Both the position numbers and the translations under genes were made by a program. A stretch of DNA of 15,980 bases from an uncultured Brevundimonas sp. (lineage in GTDB: Bacteria > Pseudomonadota > Alphaproteobacteria > Caulobacterales > Caulobacteraceae). A model generated the notes under the pieces. It worked only from the letters and a program-made list of their open reading frames with translations. It was not told the DNA's origin and did no database searches. This document shows positions 1-7,268 of the stretch, piece by piece. Every line of letters begins with the position of its first letter. Positions within the stretch are counted from its first letter, which is position 1. The stretch is from positions 1 to 15,980 of the forward strand of contig NZ_CALTWS010000042.1 in the NCBI RefSeq assembly GCF_943913055.1. Reading direction: 5' to 3'.

Positions 1-345
1 GACCAGACCGATCAGGATGTTGACGCCCAGGGAGAAGTTGCCGCTGCGGACGATGGCGATCCGCTCGGCGGCCTTGAGGATTTCGGCGTCCTGCTGCGGC
101 GTCAGGCCGGTGGAGCCGATGACCAGGGCGGGGCCGCCCCTGGCCGCGCAAGCCTGGGCCAGTTCGACGGAGGCGTCGGCAGTCGAGAAGTCGATGACCA
201 CGTCGCACAGGGACAGGTCGGGCGTCTCGCCCCGGTCGAAACGGGCGGCGACCACGACATCCTCGCGCGCGTCGAGCACGGCGGAGACGGCTCGACCCAT
301 GCGGCCCCGGGCTCCGGAAATACCGGCATGGAAGATGGCGCTCAA
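1..345 (-). CDS. dapB: 4-hydroxy-tetrahydrodipicolinate reductase, N-terminal part (runs off left edge)
   Basis: DapB reduces 4-hydroxy-tetrahydrodipicolinate with NAD(P)H in the cytoplasmic lysine/diaminopimelate pathway, which feeds peptidoglycan synthesis. The 115 codons visible read as the nucleotide-binding half. They contain the dinucleotide-binding turn GISGARGRMGR at residues 8-18, then VVIDFSTADAS, GSTGLTPQQ and the RSGNFSLGVN stretch, all in DapB order. The C-terminal half lies outside the window. I place the start at TTG 345-343, because it is the only start-type codon between an upstream in-frame stop (TAA at 396-394) and the conserved core; only a weak GGGGG tract precedes it. 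A start inside the nucleotide-binding motif would be too short. The gene lies 88 bp downstream of dnaJ on the same strand and may be partly co-transcribed. The family call is firm; the start is inferred. Confidence 0.9.
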   Translation of the reverse strand, partial: MSAIFHAGISGARGRMGRAVSAVLDAREDVVVAARFDRGETPDLSLCDVVIDFSTADASVELAQACAARGGPALVIGSTGLTPQQDAEILKAAERIAIVRSGNFSLGVNILIGLV

Positions 346-392
346 AAGACAGACCCCCGCTGGTGGCCCGAATGGCGATCCGGGACCGGATG

Positions 393-398
393 ATTATG
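393..398 (-). promoter_or_regulatory. possible -10 element for dapB
   Basis: On the minus strand the gap before dapB contains TGCATAAT, which resembles an extended -10 (TGn plus CATAAT). It would give a leader of roughly 40 nt to the TTG start. I see no convincing -35. If real, it would let dapB be expressed independently of heat-shocked dnaJ. Confidence 0.25.
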
Positions 399-404
399 CA
401 TCGG

Positions 405-427
405 AAACGCCGAGGCTCCAGCCCCGA
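405..427 (-). terminator. weak hairpin after dnaJ, possible terminator or attenuator
   Basis: Seven nucleotides after the dnaJ stop, the minus-strand RNA can form a 7-bp stem (427-421 with 416-410, two G-U pairs, loop UGGA). This is followed by GCGUUUCC. The U-run is only three bases, so termination would be partial at best. It could lower read-through from dnaJ into dapB. Confidence 0.3.
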
Positions 428-433
428 GGGTAG

Positions 434-1606
434 CTACTGCGTCGTTTCCTTGCCGGTGTCGCCCAGGATGTCGGCCCAGAAGCGCTTGGCCTTGCCGGTA
501 AAGGAGGAGTTGCGCGGCGTCTGGGTCTCGCCCAGCGAGGCGGCCAACTCTTCCAGCAGTTCTTTCTGACGCGCGGTCAGATCGGTGGGCGTCTCGACGA
601 ACAGTTCGACCACCAGATCGCCGCGCTGGCGGCCATTCAGGTGGGGCATGCCCTTTCCCTTGATGCGGACGGTCTTGCCCGTCTGGGATCCGGCGGGCAC
701 GTCCACATTGGCGCGGCAGCGACCGTCGCAGGCTTCCGACACCAGGCAGGGCGCATCGACCTGGCCCCCCAGGGCAGCGGTGGTCATGGAAACGGGGACG
801 GTGACCAGCAGGTCCAGATTGTCCCGTTCGAACAGTTCGTGCGGCGTCACTGACAGGAAGACATAGAGGTCGCCGCGCGGGCCGCCGCGCGTGCCGGCAT
901 CGCCCTCGCCCGACAGGCGGATGCGAGAACCGTCGTCGACGCCAGCGGGCACCTTCAGGTTCAGGGTGCGGTTCTTGCGAACCTGGCCATGGCCATGACA
1001 GGTGGTGCAGGGATCGGCGATCTGGCCCGAGCCGCCGCAGGTGGGGCAGGTGCGCTCGACCTGGAAGAAGCCATTGGCCTGACGCACGCGGCCCGCTCCG
1101 CCGCAGGTGCCGCAGGTGGTCGGCTGGGTGCCGGGCTTGGCCCCAGACCCGTCGCAGGTGTCGCAGGTGGCGGTCGTCGGCACCCGGATCTCTACATCGG
1201 CCCCCTTGTAGGCCTGCTCCAGCGTGATCTCGAGGTCGTAGCGCAGGTCCGAGCCGCGGCGCGGCCCCTGCTGACGACCACTGCTGCGACCGCCAAAGAC
1301 GTCGCCGAACGCATCGCCAAAGACCTGGGAGAAGATGTCGTTGACGTCGTGGAAGCCCTGCTGCTGACCGCCGCCACCGCCATTGACGCCTGCATGACCG
1401 AACCGGTCGTAGGCCGCCCGTTTCTGGGGATCGGACAGGACGGTATAGGCCTCGGAAATCTCCTTGAAGCGCGCCATGGAGTCCTCCGAGCCGCCGTTGC
1501 GGTCCGGGTGGTGCGTCATGGCCAGCTTGCGATAGGCCGACTTCAGGCCGGCGGCGTCGATGGTCCGCTCGACCTCCAGGATTTCGTAATAGTCACGCGT
1601 CGCCAT
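434..1606 (-). CDS. dnaJ: chaperone DnaJ (Hsp40)
   Basis: This is the co-chaperone that delivers unfolded clients to DnaK and stimulates its ATPase. The 390 residues have the full type-I architecture. The J-domain occupies about residues 1-70, with HPD at 33-35. It is followed by a Gly/Phe-rich linker and a zinc-binding domain with four CxxCxGxG-type repeats (CDTCDGSG, CGTCGGAG, CPTCGGSG, CTTCHGHG). The C-terminal substrate-binding and dimerisation region follows. Substrate domain II carries three extra cysteines (287, 293, 297) in an apparent insertion. The start is ATG 1606, giving MATRDYYEIL, preceded by a GAGGA-like ribosome site. dnaJ follows dnaK after 166 bp that hold a terminator-like hairpin and a separate heat-shock-type promoter, so it need not depend on dnaK read-through. 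The identification is essentially certain. Confidence 0.98.
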   Translation of the reverse strand: MATRDYYEILEVERTIDAAGLKSAYRKLAMTHHPDRNGGSEDSMARFKEISEAYTVLSDPQKRAAYDRFGHAGVNGGGGGQQQGFHDVNDIFSQVFGDAFGDVFGGRSSGRQQGPRRGSDLRYDLEITLEQAYKGADVEIRVPTTATCDTCDGSGAKPGTQPTTCGTCGGAGRVRQANGFFQVERTCPTCGGSGQIADPCTTCHGHGQVRKNRTLNLKVPAGVDDGSRIRLSGEGDAGTRGGPRGDLYVFLSVTPHELFERDNLDLLVTVPVSMTTAALGGQVDAPCLVSEACDGRCRANVDVPAGSQTGKTVRIKGKGMPHLNGRQRGDLVVELFVETPTDLTARQKELLEELAASLGETQTPRNSSFTGKAKRFWADILGDTGKETTQ

Positions 1607-1686
1607 GCGGCGTTCGTCCTCTTACCCCTGCCCGTCCGGCCGTCTCCTGCTGGAGATTCTGCTACCGGACTGGGCTGACCGGACTG

Positions 1687-1714
1687 ACATGGGTGTCCGG
1701 CAAAATGATGCAAG
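1687..1714 (-). promoter_or_regulatory. RpoH (sigma-32)-type promoter of dnaJ
   Basis: On the minus strand, CTTGCA (1714-1709) and CCATGT (1692-1687) are separated by exactly 16 nt. This matches the alphaproteobacterial heat-shock consensus CTTG...CCATNT and has the same spacing as the elements before dnaK and hslV. Transcription would start near 1680 and leave a leader of about 75 nt before dnaJ. The element lies downstream of the dnaK terminator-like hairpin, as a dedicated dnaJ promoter should. Confidence 0.7.
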
Positions 1715-1721
1715 TTCTATG

Positions 1722-1752
1722 AAAGACCCCGCCCGTCGATCGACGGACGGGG
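1722..1752 (-). terminator. rho-independent terminator-like hairpin after dnaK
   Basis: Starting 20 nt past the dnaK stop, the minus-strand RNA folds into an 11-bp GC-rich stem (1752-1742 with 1737-1727, one G-U pair, loop GAUC), followed by UCUUUC. On the plus strand the wobble position becomes a C-A mismatch, so the structure favours the dnaK direction. It probably reduces, without abolishing, dnaK-to-dnaJ read-through. Confidence 0.65.
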
Positions 1753-1772
1753 CCCTTTCGGTTCAGGCGCGA

Positions 1773-3689
1773 TCAGGCGCTCTTCTTGTCGTCGTCCGTG
1801 GCGCCCTCGGGGGCGACTTCCTCGAACTCGGCATCGACCACGCCGTCGTCGGCGGGAGCCGCGCCGTCGGTGCCTTCACCACCGGCCTGGGCCGCATACA
1901 TGGCCTCGCCCAGCTTCATCGAGGCCTGGGCCAAGGTGTTGGTCCCGCTCCGGATGGCTTCCGGATCGGACCCGTCGCGGGCGGCCTTGAGGTCGGTCAG
2001 GGCGGTTTCGATGGCGGTCTTGTCGGCCCCCTCGATCTTGTCGCCGTGTTCGGCCATGGCCTTTTCGGTCGAGTGGATCAGGCTGTCGGCCGAATTCTGG
2101 GCCTCGACCAGTTCCTTGCGGGACTTGTCGGCCTCGGCGTTGGCCTCGGCTTCCTTGACCATCTTGTCGATGTCGGCGTCCGACAGGCCGCCGTTTGCCT
2201 GGATGCGGATCGACTGTTCCTTGTTGGTCGCCTTGTCCTTGGCGGTGACGTGCACGATGCCGTTGGCGTCGATGTCGAAGGCGACCTCGATCTGGGGCAT
2301 GCCGCGCGGTGCGGGCGGAATGCCCATCAGGTCGAACTGACCCAGGATCTTGTTGTCAGCCGCCATCGGGCGCTCGCCCTGGAAGACCCGGATCGTCACG
2401 GCCGACTGATTGTCGTCGGCGGTCGAGAAGACCTGGCTCTTCTTGGTCGGGATGGTGGTGTTGCGCTCGATCAGGGGTGTGAACACTCCGCCCAGGGTCT
2501 CGATGCCCAGGGTCAGCGGGGTCACGTCCAGCAGCAGCACGTCCTTGACGTCGCCTTGCAGAACGCCGGCCTGAACGGCGGCGCCCAGGGCCACAACCTC
2601 GTCAGGGTTCACACCCTTGTGCGGCTCCTTGCCGAAGAAGGCCTTCACGGCCTCCACGACCTTGGGCATGCGGGTCATGCCGCCGACCAGAACGACCTCG
2701 TCGATGTCTGACGCCTTCAGGCCCGCATCGGCCAGAGCCTTCTTGCAGGGCTCGATGGTGCGCTGGATCAGGTCATCGACCAGAGCTTCCAGCTTGGCGC
2801 GGCTCAGCTTGATGTTCAGGTGCAGCGGGCCCGAGGCGTTCATGGTGATGAACGGCAGATTGACCTCGTACTGGGCCGTCGAGGACAGCTCCTTCTTGGC
2901 CTTTTCGGCCTCTTCCTTCAGGCGTTGCAGGGCCAGCTTGTCCTGGCGCAGGTCGACGCCCTGCTCCTTCTTGAACTCGTCGGCCAGATAGTCGACCAGG
3001 CGCAGGTCGAAGTCTTCGCCGCCCAGGAAGGTGTCGCCGTTGGTCGACTTCACCTCGAAGACGCCGTCGCCGATCTCCAGGATTGAGACATCGAAGGTGC
3101 CGCCACCCAGGTCATAGACGGCGATCTTCTGGCCGTCGCTCTTGTCCAGGCCATAGGCCAGGGCGGCCGCGGTCGGCTCGTTGATGATGCGCAGGACTTC
3201 CAGCCCAGCGATCTTGCCGGCGTCCTTGGTGGCCTGACGCTGGGCGTCGTTGAAATAGGCGGGCACAGTGATGACGGCCTGGGTGACTTTTTCGCCCAGA
3301 TAGGCCTCCGCAGCCTCCTTCATCTTGCCGAGGGTGAAGGCCGAAATCTGCTGGGGCGAATAGTCCTTGCCGTTGGCGCGCACCCAGGCGTCGCCGTTCG
3401 GGCCCTTGACGATCTCATAGGGGACCATGCCCTTGTCCTTGGCCACGACGGGGTCGTCGAAATTGCGGCCGATCAGGCGCTTGATGGCGAAGAAGGTGTT
3501 GGCGGGATTGGTCACGGCCTGGCGACGGGCGGGCTGACCCACCAGGGTCTCGCCGCTCTCCTGGATGGCGATGACGGAGGGCGTGGTGCGGTTGCCCTCG
3601 GCGTTTTCGATGACCTTGGGGTTCTTGCCGTCCATGACGGCCACGCACGAGTTGGTGGTGCCCAGGTCGATGCCGATGATCTTGGCCAT
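1773..3689 (-). CDS. dnaK: chaperone DnaK (Hsp70)
   Basis: This is the ATP-dependent cytoplasmic Hsp70 that binds exposed hydrophobic peptide segments, working with DnaJ and the exchange factor GrpE (both in this window). At 638 residues it has the usual family length. The nucleotide-binding domain begins MAKIIGIDLGTTNSCVAV and includes AVITVPAYFNDAQRQATKDA and the phosphate-2 loop DLGGGTFDVS. The hydrophobic interdomain linker region (VLLLDVTPLTLGIET) falls near residues 385-400, followed by the beta-sandwich and helical lid. The tail ends in an acidic DAEFEEV-type segment. The start is ATG 3689, with GGAG about 15 nt upstream. It is preceded by an RpoH-type promoter and a leader of roughly 145 nt, and followed by a terminator-like hairpin. 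Identification is certain. Confidence 0.99.
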   Translation of the reverse strand: MAKIIGIDLGTTNSCVAVMDGKNPKVIENAEGNRTTPSVIAIQESGETLVGQPARRQAVTNPANTFFAIKRLIGRNFDDPVVAKDKGMVPYEIVKGPNGDAWVRANGKDYSPQQISAFTLGKMKEAAEAYLGEKVTQAVITVPAYFNDAQRQATKDAGKIAGLEVLRIINEPTAAALAYGLDKSDGQKIAVYDLGGGTFDVSILEIGDGVFEVKSTNGDTFLGGEDFDLRLVDYLADEFKKEQGVDLRQDKLALQRLKEEAEKAKKELSSTAQYEVNLPFITMNASGPLHLNIKLSRAKLEALVDDLIQRTIEPCKKALADAGLKASDIDEVVLVGGMTRMPKVVEAVKAFFGKEPHKGVNPDEVVALGAAVQAGVLQGDVKDVLLLDVTPLTLGIETLGGVFTPLIERNTTIPTKKSQVFSTADDNQSAVTIRVFQGERPMAADNKILGQFDLMGIPPAPRGMPQIEVAFDIDANGIVHVTAKDKATNKEQSIRIQANGGLSDADIDKMVKEAEANAEADKSRKELVEAQNSADSLIHSTEKAMAEHGDKIEGADKTAIETALTDLKAARDGSDPEAIRSGTNTLAQASMKLGEAMYAAQAGGEGTDGAAPADDGVVDAEFEEVAPEGATDDDKKSA

Positions 3690-3841
3690 ATCTAGTCTTT
3701 CACTCCATTCAGCGGGCGATGCGGCGGCCTTTTCAAGCGAAGCGCCACGCGTGACCGCCCCCGATTCAAGGGTCTTGGTCTGTTACAGGGTCCCGGATGG
3801 ATAGCCCCACGAGATGCGGGGTTTTCCAGCGGTTGTCGCCG
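3690..3841 (-). other. long dnaK 5' leader with hairpin
   Basis: If transcription starts just past the RpoH-type -10, dnaK has a leader of roughly 145 nt. Within it, minus-strand RNA at 3821-3805 can form CCCCGC/GUGGGG (one G-U pair) around loop AUCUC. I see no open reading frame or known riboswitch here. The leader could hold a second, housekeeping promoter; in Caulobacter dnaK is reported to have both a heat-shock and a vegetative promoter, but I cannot point to a convincing one. The 235-bp gap to alkB also contains two GANTC methylation sites (3763-3767, 3881-3885). Confidence 0.4.
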
Positions 3842-3869
3842 ATATGGGAAACACCCCCCCGCCTGCAAG
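3842..3869 (-). promoter_or_regulatory. RpoH (sigma-32)-type promoter of dnaK
   Basis: On the minus strand, CTTGCA (3869-3864) and CCATAT (3847-3842) are separated by 16 nt, matching the alphaproteobacterial heat-shock promoter form. The spacer contains a run of seven G on this strand (C7 on the plus strand at 3854-3860). It is the best match of the four elements in this window. Confidence 0.75.
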
Positions 3870-3924
3870 CCCTTGCGTGCGATTCAACGGGTGTTGTGGT
3901 TGCCTGTGATGATAGTGTCCCGCA

Positions 3925-4542
3925 GTGAGTACGGTGCGGGAAATCCAGACGGGTCTCGAGGGTTTCCGGCTGTGGCCGGGCGCTCTGTCGGCGCAGGCGC
4001 AGGCCGCGTTGCTGGCAGAGGTGCTGATGGCCGAAGCAGTGGCCCCGTTCTATCGGCCCGAAACGCCCGGCGGTCGGCCCTTTTCGGTCCAGATGACCAA
4101 TCTGGGAGGCCTGGGCTGGGTGTCTGACCGGGGCGGCTATCGCTATCAGGAGACGCATCCGGCGACGGAAAAGCCCTGGCCGCCGATCCCGCGTATGCTG
4201 CTGGAGCTATGGACGGAACTAACCGGCTGGCCGGAGCCGCCTGACGCCTGTCTGGTCAATCTGTATCGGGATCAGGCGAAGATGGGTCTGCATCAGGACA
4301 GGGACGAGGCCGACCTGACCGCGCCGGTGCTGTCGGTGTCGCTGGGCGATACGGCGGTGTTCCGGATCGGGGCGGCCGGGGGCCGGCCGACGCGGTCGAT
4401 CCGGCTGGCGTCCGGCGACGTCTGCGCCCTGACCGGCCCGGCACGACTGGCGCGGCATGGGATCGACCGGCTGATCGCGGGCTCATCCACGCTGGTGCCC
4501 GGGGGCGGGCGCATCAACCTGACCCTGCGCCGCGCCCGCTGA
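3925..4542 (+). CDS. alkB: AlkB-type 2-oxoglutarate/Fe(II) DNA dioxygenase
   Basis: AlkB oxidatively demethylates 1-methyladenine and 3-methylcytosine in DNA and RNA. The 205-residue protein is close to the E. coli enzyme in length and layout. The iron ligands are H123 and D125 (LHQDRDE) and H178 (ARHGID). R196 and R202 in GRINLTLRR have the same six-residue spacing as the 2-oxoglutarate-binding arginines of E. coli AlkB. N112 and Y114 (VNLYRD) fit the other cosubstrate contacts. APVLSVSLGDTAVFRIG is the conserved core strand region. The start is GTG 3925. No strong ribosome site is visible and no Ada box or GTTC-N7-GTTC SOS box was found upstream, so its regulation is unknown. It is divergent from dnaK and lies 85 bp before a hydrolase gene, with no obvious functional link to it. 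Confidence 0.95.
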   Translation: MSTVREIQTGLEGFRLWPGALSAQAQAALLAEVLMAEAVAPFYRPETPGGRPFSVQMTNLGGLGWVSDRGGYRYQETHPATEKPWPPIPRMLLELWTELTGWPEPPDACLVNLYRDQAKMGLHQDRDEADLTAPVLSVSLGDTAVFRIGAAGGRPTRSIRLASGDVCALTGPARLARHGIDRLIAGSSTLVPGGGRINLTLRRAR

Positions 4543-4627
4543 TGTCACGGCCTTCGTGAGTGGACGGGGGCTCAAGGCTGGGTCAGTGTCCGGGTTTGCT
4601 TATCATCACATCCGCCGGAGATCGCCC

Positions 4628-5533
4628 ATGCCCACCCTGGTTCGGCCCGAAGGCCCCGAAGCCGCCGACCTCATTTTCAGCCGCAGGACGCTGGGCGTTG
4701 GTGCGGTGGGCGGACTGTTCTTCGCCGGCTATGCGCCTGCTGCCCTCGCCGCCCAGGCCGCGCCTATCGCGACGGACAGCACAGGGCTGGTCAGTGCCGA
4801 TGTGACCTATGGCGCGCCCGACGGCTTTCAGCTGCCGGCCTATGTCGCACGGCCCGATGGCGATGGCCCCTATCCGGTGGTCATCGTGGTGTCGGAAATC
4901 TTTGGCGTGCACGAATACATCCGCGATGTCTGCCGCCGTCTGGCCAAGGCGGGCTATGCGGCGATCGCGCCCGCCTTCTTCGTTCGCGTCGAGGATCCGG
5001 CGCCCCTGTCCGACATGACCCGCATCCAGCAGATCGTGGCGGCGGCGGGATACGAACAGGTCATGGGCGATCTGTCCGCCACCCTGGAATGGGCCAGCCT
5101 GCAGGCCTGGGCCAATACGGACAAGGTGGGCATCACCGGCTTCTGCTGGGGCGGCAAGGTTGTCTGGCAGGCGGCGGCGCGGTTCGCGGCGATCGACGCG
5201 GGCGTGGCCTGGTACGGTCGATTAGCCCCGGCCGCAAATGCCACGCCGGAACAGGTGGCGTCGGGCCAGCCCTGGCCGGTCGATCTGGCGGCGGATCTCA
5301 AGGCCCCGGTTTTGGGCCTGTACGGTGAGCAGGATCGCGGCATCCCGCTGGCCAGCGTGGAGGCCATGCGCGCGGCGCTGCAACGGGCCGGGCAGAGCGA
5401 GAGCCGGATCGACGTTTATGATGACGCCCCGCACGGCTTCCATGCCGACTATCGCGACAGCTATCGCGCGGCGGATGCCGCCGACGGCTGGGCCAAGTTG
5501 CTGGCGCTGTTCGGGGCGAAGCTGAAGGGCTAG
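4628..5533 (+). CDS. dienelactone hydrolase family protein with Tat signal
   Basis: This is an alpha/beta hydrolase of the dienelactone hydrolase (carboxymethylenebutenolidase) family, 301 residues from ATG 4628. The catalytic triad is visible: C173 in GFCWGGK, D236 in YGEQDRG and H269 in APHGFH. E90 in SEIFG matches the acidic residue next to the nucleophile in characterised enzymes. The N-terminus carries SRRTLG (twin arginines at 19-20) followed by a hydrophobic stretch ending in AALAAQAA, so export by the Tat pathway to the periplasm is likely. I chose ATG 4628 over an in-frame GTG at 4556 because GGAG lies 7 nt before it and the signal peptide then starts at a normal distance. The natural substrate is unknown. 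Its stop overlaps that of convergent grpE. Confidence 0.88.
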   Translation: MPTLVRPEGPEAADLIFSRRTLGVGAVGGLFFAGYAPAALAAQAAPIATDSTGLVSADVTYGAPDGFQLPAYVARPDGDGPYPVVIVVSEIFGVHEYIRDVCRRLAKAGYAAIAPAFFVRVEDPAPLSDMTRIQQIVAAAGYEQVMGDLSATLEWASLQAWANTDKVGITGFCWGGKVVWQAAARFAAIDAGVAWYGRLAPAANATPEQVASGQPWPVDLAADLKAPVLGLYGEQDRGIPLASVEAMRAALQRAGQSESRIDVYDDAPHGFHADYRDSYRAADAADGWAKLLALFGAKLKG

Positions 5534-6198
5534 GCCTTGCCGTCGAAATGGCCGCCGTCGGGCGCACCCTCGGCGGCATAGGCGGCATTGCCGGCCGCAG
5601 CACCCGAACCCTTGGCGGCCACCACGACCATGGCCGGACGCACGGTGCGGCCGAACAGGGCATAGCCGGCCTGCAGCGTCTGCAACACCTTGCCGCCGGG
5701 CACGGTATCGGACGGCTGTTCCATCATGGCCTGATGCAGGTGGGGGTCGAAGGCCTCGCCCGCCGCCGGCGCCACGCGCTTCAGGTTGTTGGCCTCGAAG
5801 GCCGACAGCAGGGATTTCTGGGTCAGCTCCAGCCCGGTGACCAGACCGGCCTCGCCGGCATCGGCGTTCTTGGGCGCGGCCATCAGGGCGCGTTCCAGAT
5901 TGTCGGCCACGCCCAGAAGGTCGCGGGCGAACTTCTGGATGGCATAGGCGCGGGCGTCGTTGTTCTGGGTCTCGGCGCGGCGCTTGGTGTTCTCGGCATC
6001 GGCGACGGCGCGGAGCGCGCGGTCCTTCCACTCGTCACGCTCGGCGATCAGGGCGTCGATATTGGCCAGGGCCTGATCGTCCTCGGCGGCCGCAGTCTGG
6101 TGGGCCTCGGGCCCAGAGCCTTGGGGAATGTCCACGGCTTCGAACTCGGGATCGTTGTCCCAGCCGCTTTCGGGATCCTGATGGGGGGTGTCGTTCAA
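5530..6198 (-). CDS. grpE: nucleotide exchange factor GrpE
   Basis: GrpE promotes ADP release from DnaK and so resets the Hsp70 cycle. The 222-residue protein has an acidic, disordered N-terminus. A long helix follows (about residues 45-100, including AERDEWKDRALRAVADAENTKRR and FARDLLGVADNLERAL). The C-terminal beta domain contains the family signature FDPHLHQAMM and ends VLQTLQAGYALFGRTVRPAMVVVA. The Gly/Ala-rich tail is longer than in E. coli. The start is TTG 6198, which overlaps the hrcA stop as TTGA, so translation is probably coupled to hrcA. No earlier ATG or GTG fits. At the other end, the CTAG at 5530-5533 supplies the stop codon for both grpE and the convergent hydrolase gene. Confidence 0.96.
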   Translation of the reverse strand: MNDTPHQDPESGWDNDPEFEAVDIPQGSGPEAHQTAAAEDDQALANIDALIAERDEWKDRALRAVADAENTKRRAETQNNDARAYAIQKFARDLLGVADNLERALMAAPKNADAGEAGLVTGLELTQKSLLSAFEANNLKRVAPAAGEAFDPHLHQAMMEQPSDTVPGGKVLQTLQAGYALFGRTVRPAMVVVAAKGSGAAAGNAAYAAEGAPDGGHFDGKA

Positions 6199-7268
6199 CT
6201 GTCTTGTCCGTCCAGCATTCGGCCCAGCACCCGGGCGGTGTAGTCCACCAACGGGATGATGCGCGCATAGTTCAAACGTGCGGGCCCGATGACGCCGATG
6301 GCGCCCAGCACCCGCTGGCGGCCCGACATATAGGGCGCCGCGATCACGGCGGAACCCGAAAGTGAAAAGAGTCTGGTTTCGGCCCCGATGAAGATGCGCA
6401 CGCCCTGGGCCGTCGATACGCCGTCCAGCAGGCCGATCAGATGTTCCTTCTGCTCCAGATCGTCGAACAGGACACGCACGCGTTCCAGGTCCTCGATCGT
6501 CTCGCGATCCTGCAACAGATTGGCACGGCCGCGCACGATCAGGGCCCGCTCGCGTTCGGCCCCGCCGGACCAGGCGGCCAGACCGTCCTCGACCAGGCGG
6601 GCGGCGGCGGCATCCAGCTCGCGCTTGGCGGCGTCCAGCTCGGTGCGCATCTCGGTGCGCGCTTCGTGCAGGGGGCGACCTTTCAGCCGGGCGTTGAGGA
6701 AGTTGGAGGCCTCCTGGAGGGTTGAGGGCGTGACCCCGGCTTTCAGCGGCATCAGCCGGTTCTCGACCGTGCCGTCGTCGCCGACCAGCACGGCCAGGGC
6801 CTGATCGTGACCCAGGGCCACGAACTCCACATGTTTGACCCCCGCATCGCGCACGGGACTGGCCACAATGCCCGCGCCGCCGGCAAGGCCGGACAGCAGG
6901 GCCGAGGCTTCGTTCAGCGCCTCCTCGAAACCGCGCCCACGACCGGCCAGACGCCCGTCGATCTCGCGCCGTTCCTCGGTGCCGATGTCGCCGATCTCCA
7001 GCAGACCATCGACGAACAGCCGCAGGCCGGCATGCGTCGGGATCCGTCCCGCCGAGGTGTGGGGTGACGCCAGCAGTCCCGCCAGCGTCAGATCCTGCAT
7101 GGTGTTGCGGATGGAGGCGGGCGACAGGGCGATGCCGGACAGGGACAGGGTCCGCGACCCCACGGGTTCGCCGGTCTCCAGATAGCCCTCGACAATGCGA
7201 CGGAAGATGTCGCGGGCCCGGCTATCGAGCACGGACAGGGAGGCGGAAGGGGAGCCGATGAAGGTCAT
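6195..7268 (-). CDS. hrcA: heat-inducible transcription repressor HrcA
   Basis: HrcA represses chaperonin genes by binding the CIRCE operator (TTAGCACTC-N9-GAGTGCTAA). The 357 residues fit the family. The N-terminal winged helix includes SRARDIFRRIVEGYLETGEPVGSR and the recognition region LSPASIRNTMQDL at about 48-60. A GAF-like ligand/dimer region follows with a long inserted segment, and the end is GARLNYARIIPLVDYTARVLGRML. The ATG at 7268 overlaps the stop of the upstream acetyltransferase gene (ATGA), and its own stop overlaps grpE. This gives a three-gene operon in which each junction overlaps by four bases. I found no CIRCE in the window, so its target, probably groESL as in Caulobacter, lies elsewhere. 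Confidence 0.96.
   Translation of the reverse strand: MTFIGSPSASLSVLDSRARDIFRRIVEGYLETGEPVGSRTLSLSGIALSPASIRNTMQDLTLAGLLASPHTSAGRIPTHAGLRLFVDGLLEIGDIGTEERREIDGRLAGRGRGFEEALNEASALLSGLAGGAGIVASPVRDAGVKHVEFVALGHDQALAVLVGDDGTVENRLMPLKAGVTPSTLQEASNFLNARLKGRPLHEARTEMRTELDAAKRELDAAAARLVEDGLAAWSGGAERERALIVRGRANLLQDRETIEDLERVRVLFDDLEQKEHLIGLLDGVSTAQGVRIFIGAETRLFSLSGSAVIAAPYMSGRQRVLGAIGVIGPARLNYARIIPLVDYTARVLGRMLDGQDS

Noticed and set aside
1605..2711. A 368-codon plus-strand open frame opposite dnaK
   Set aside because: Low-complexity Gly/Val/Leu translation antisense to an unmistakable dnaK; no start context or domain.
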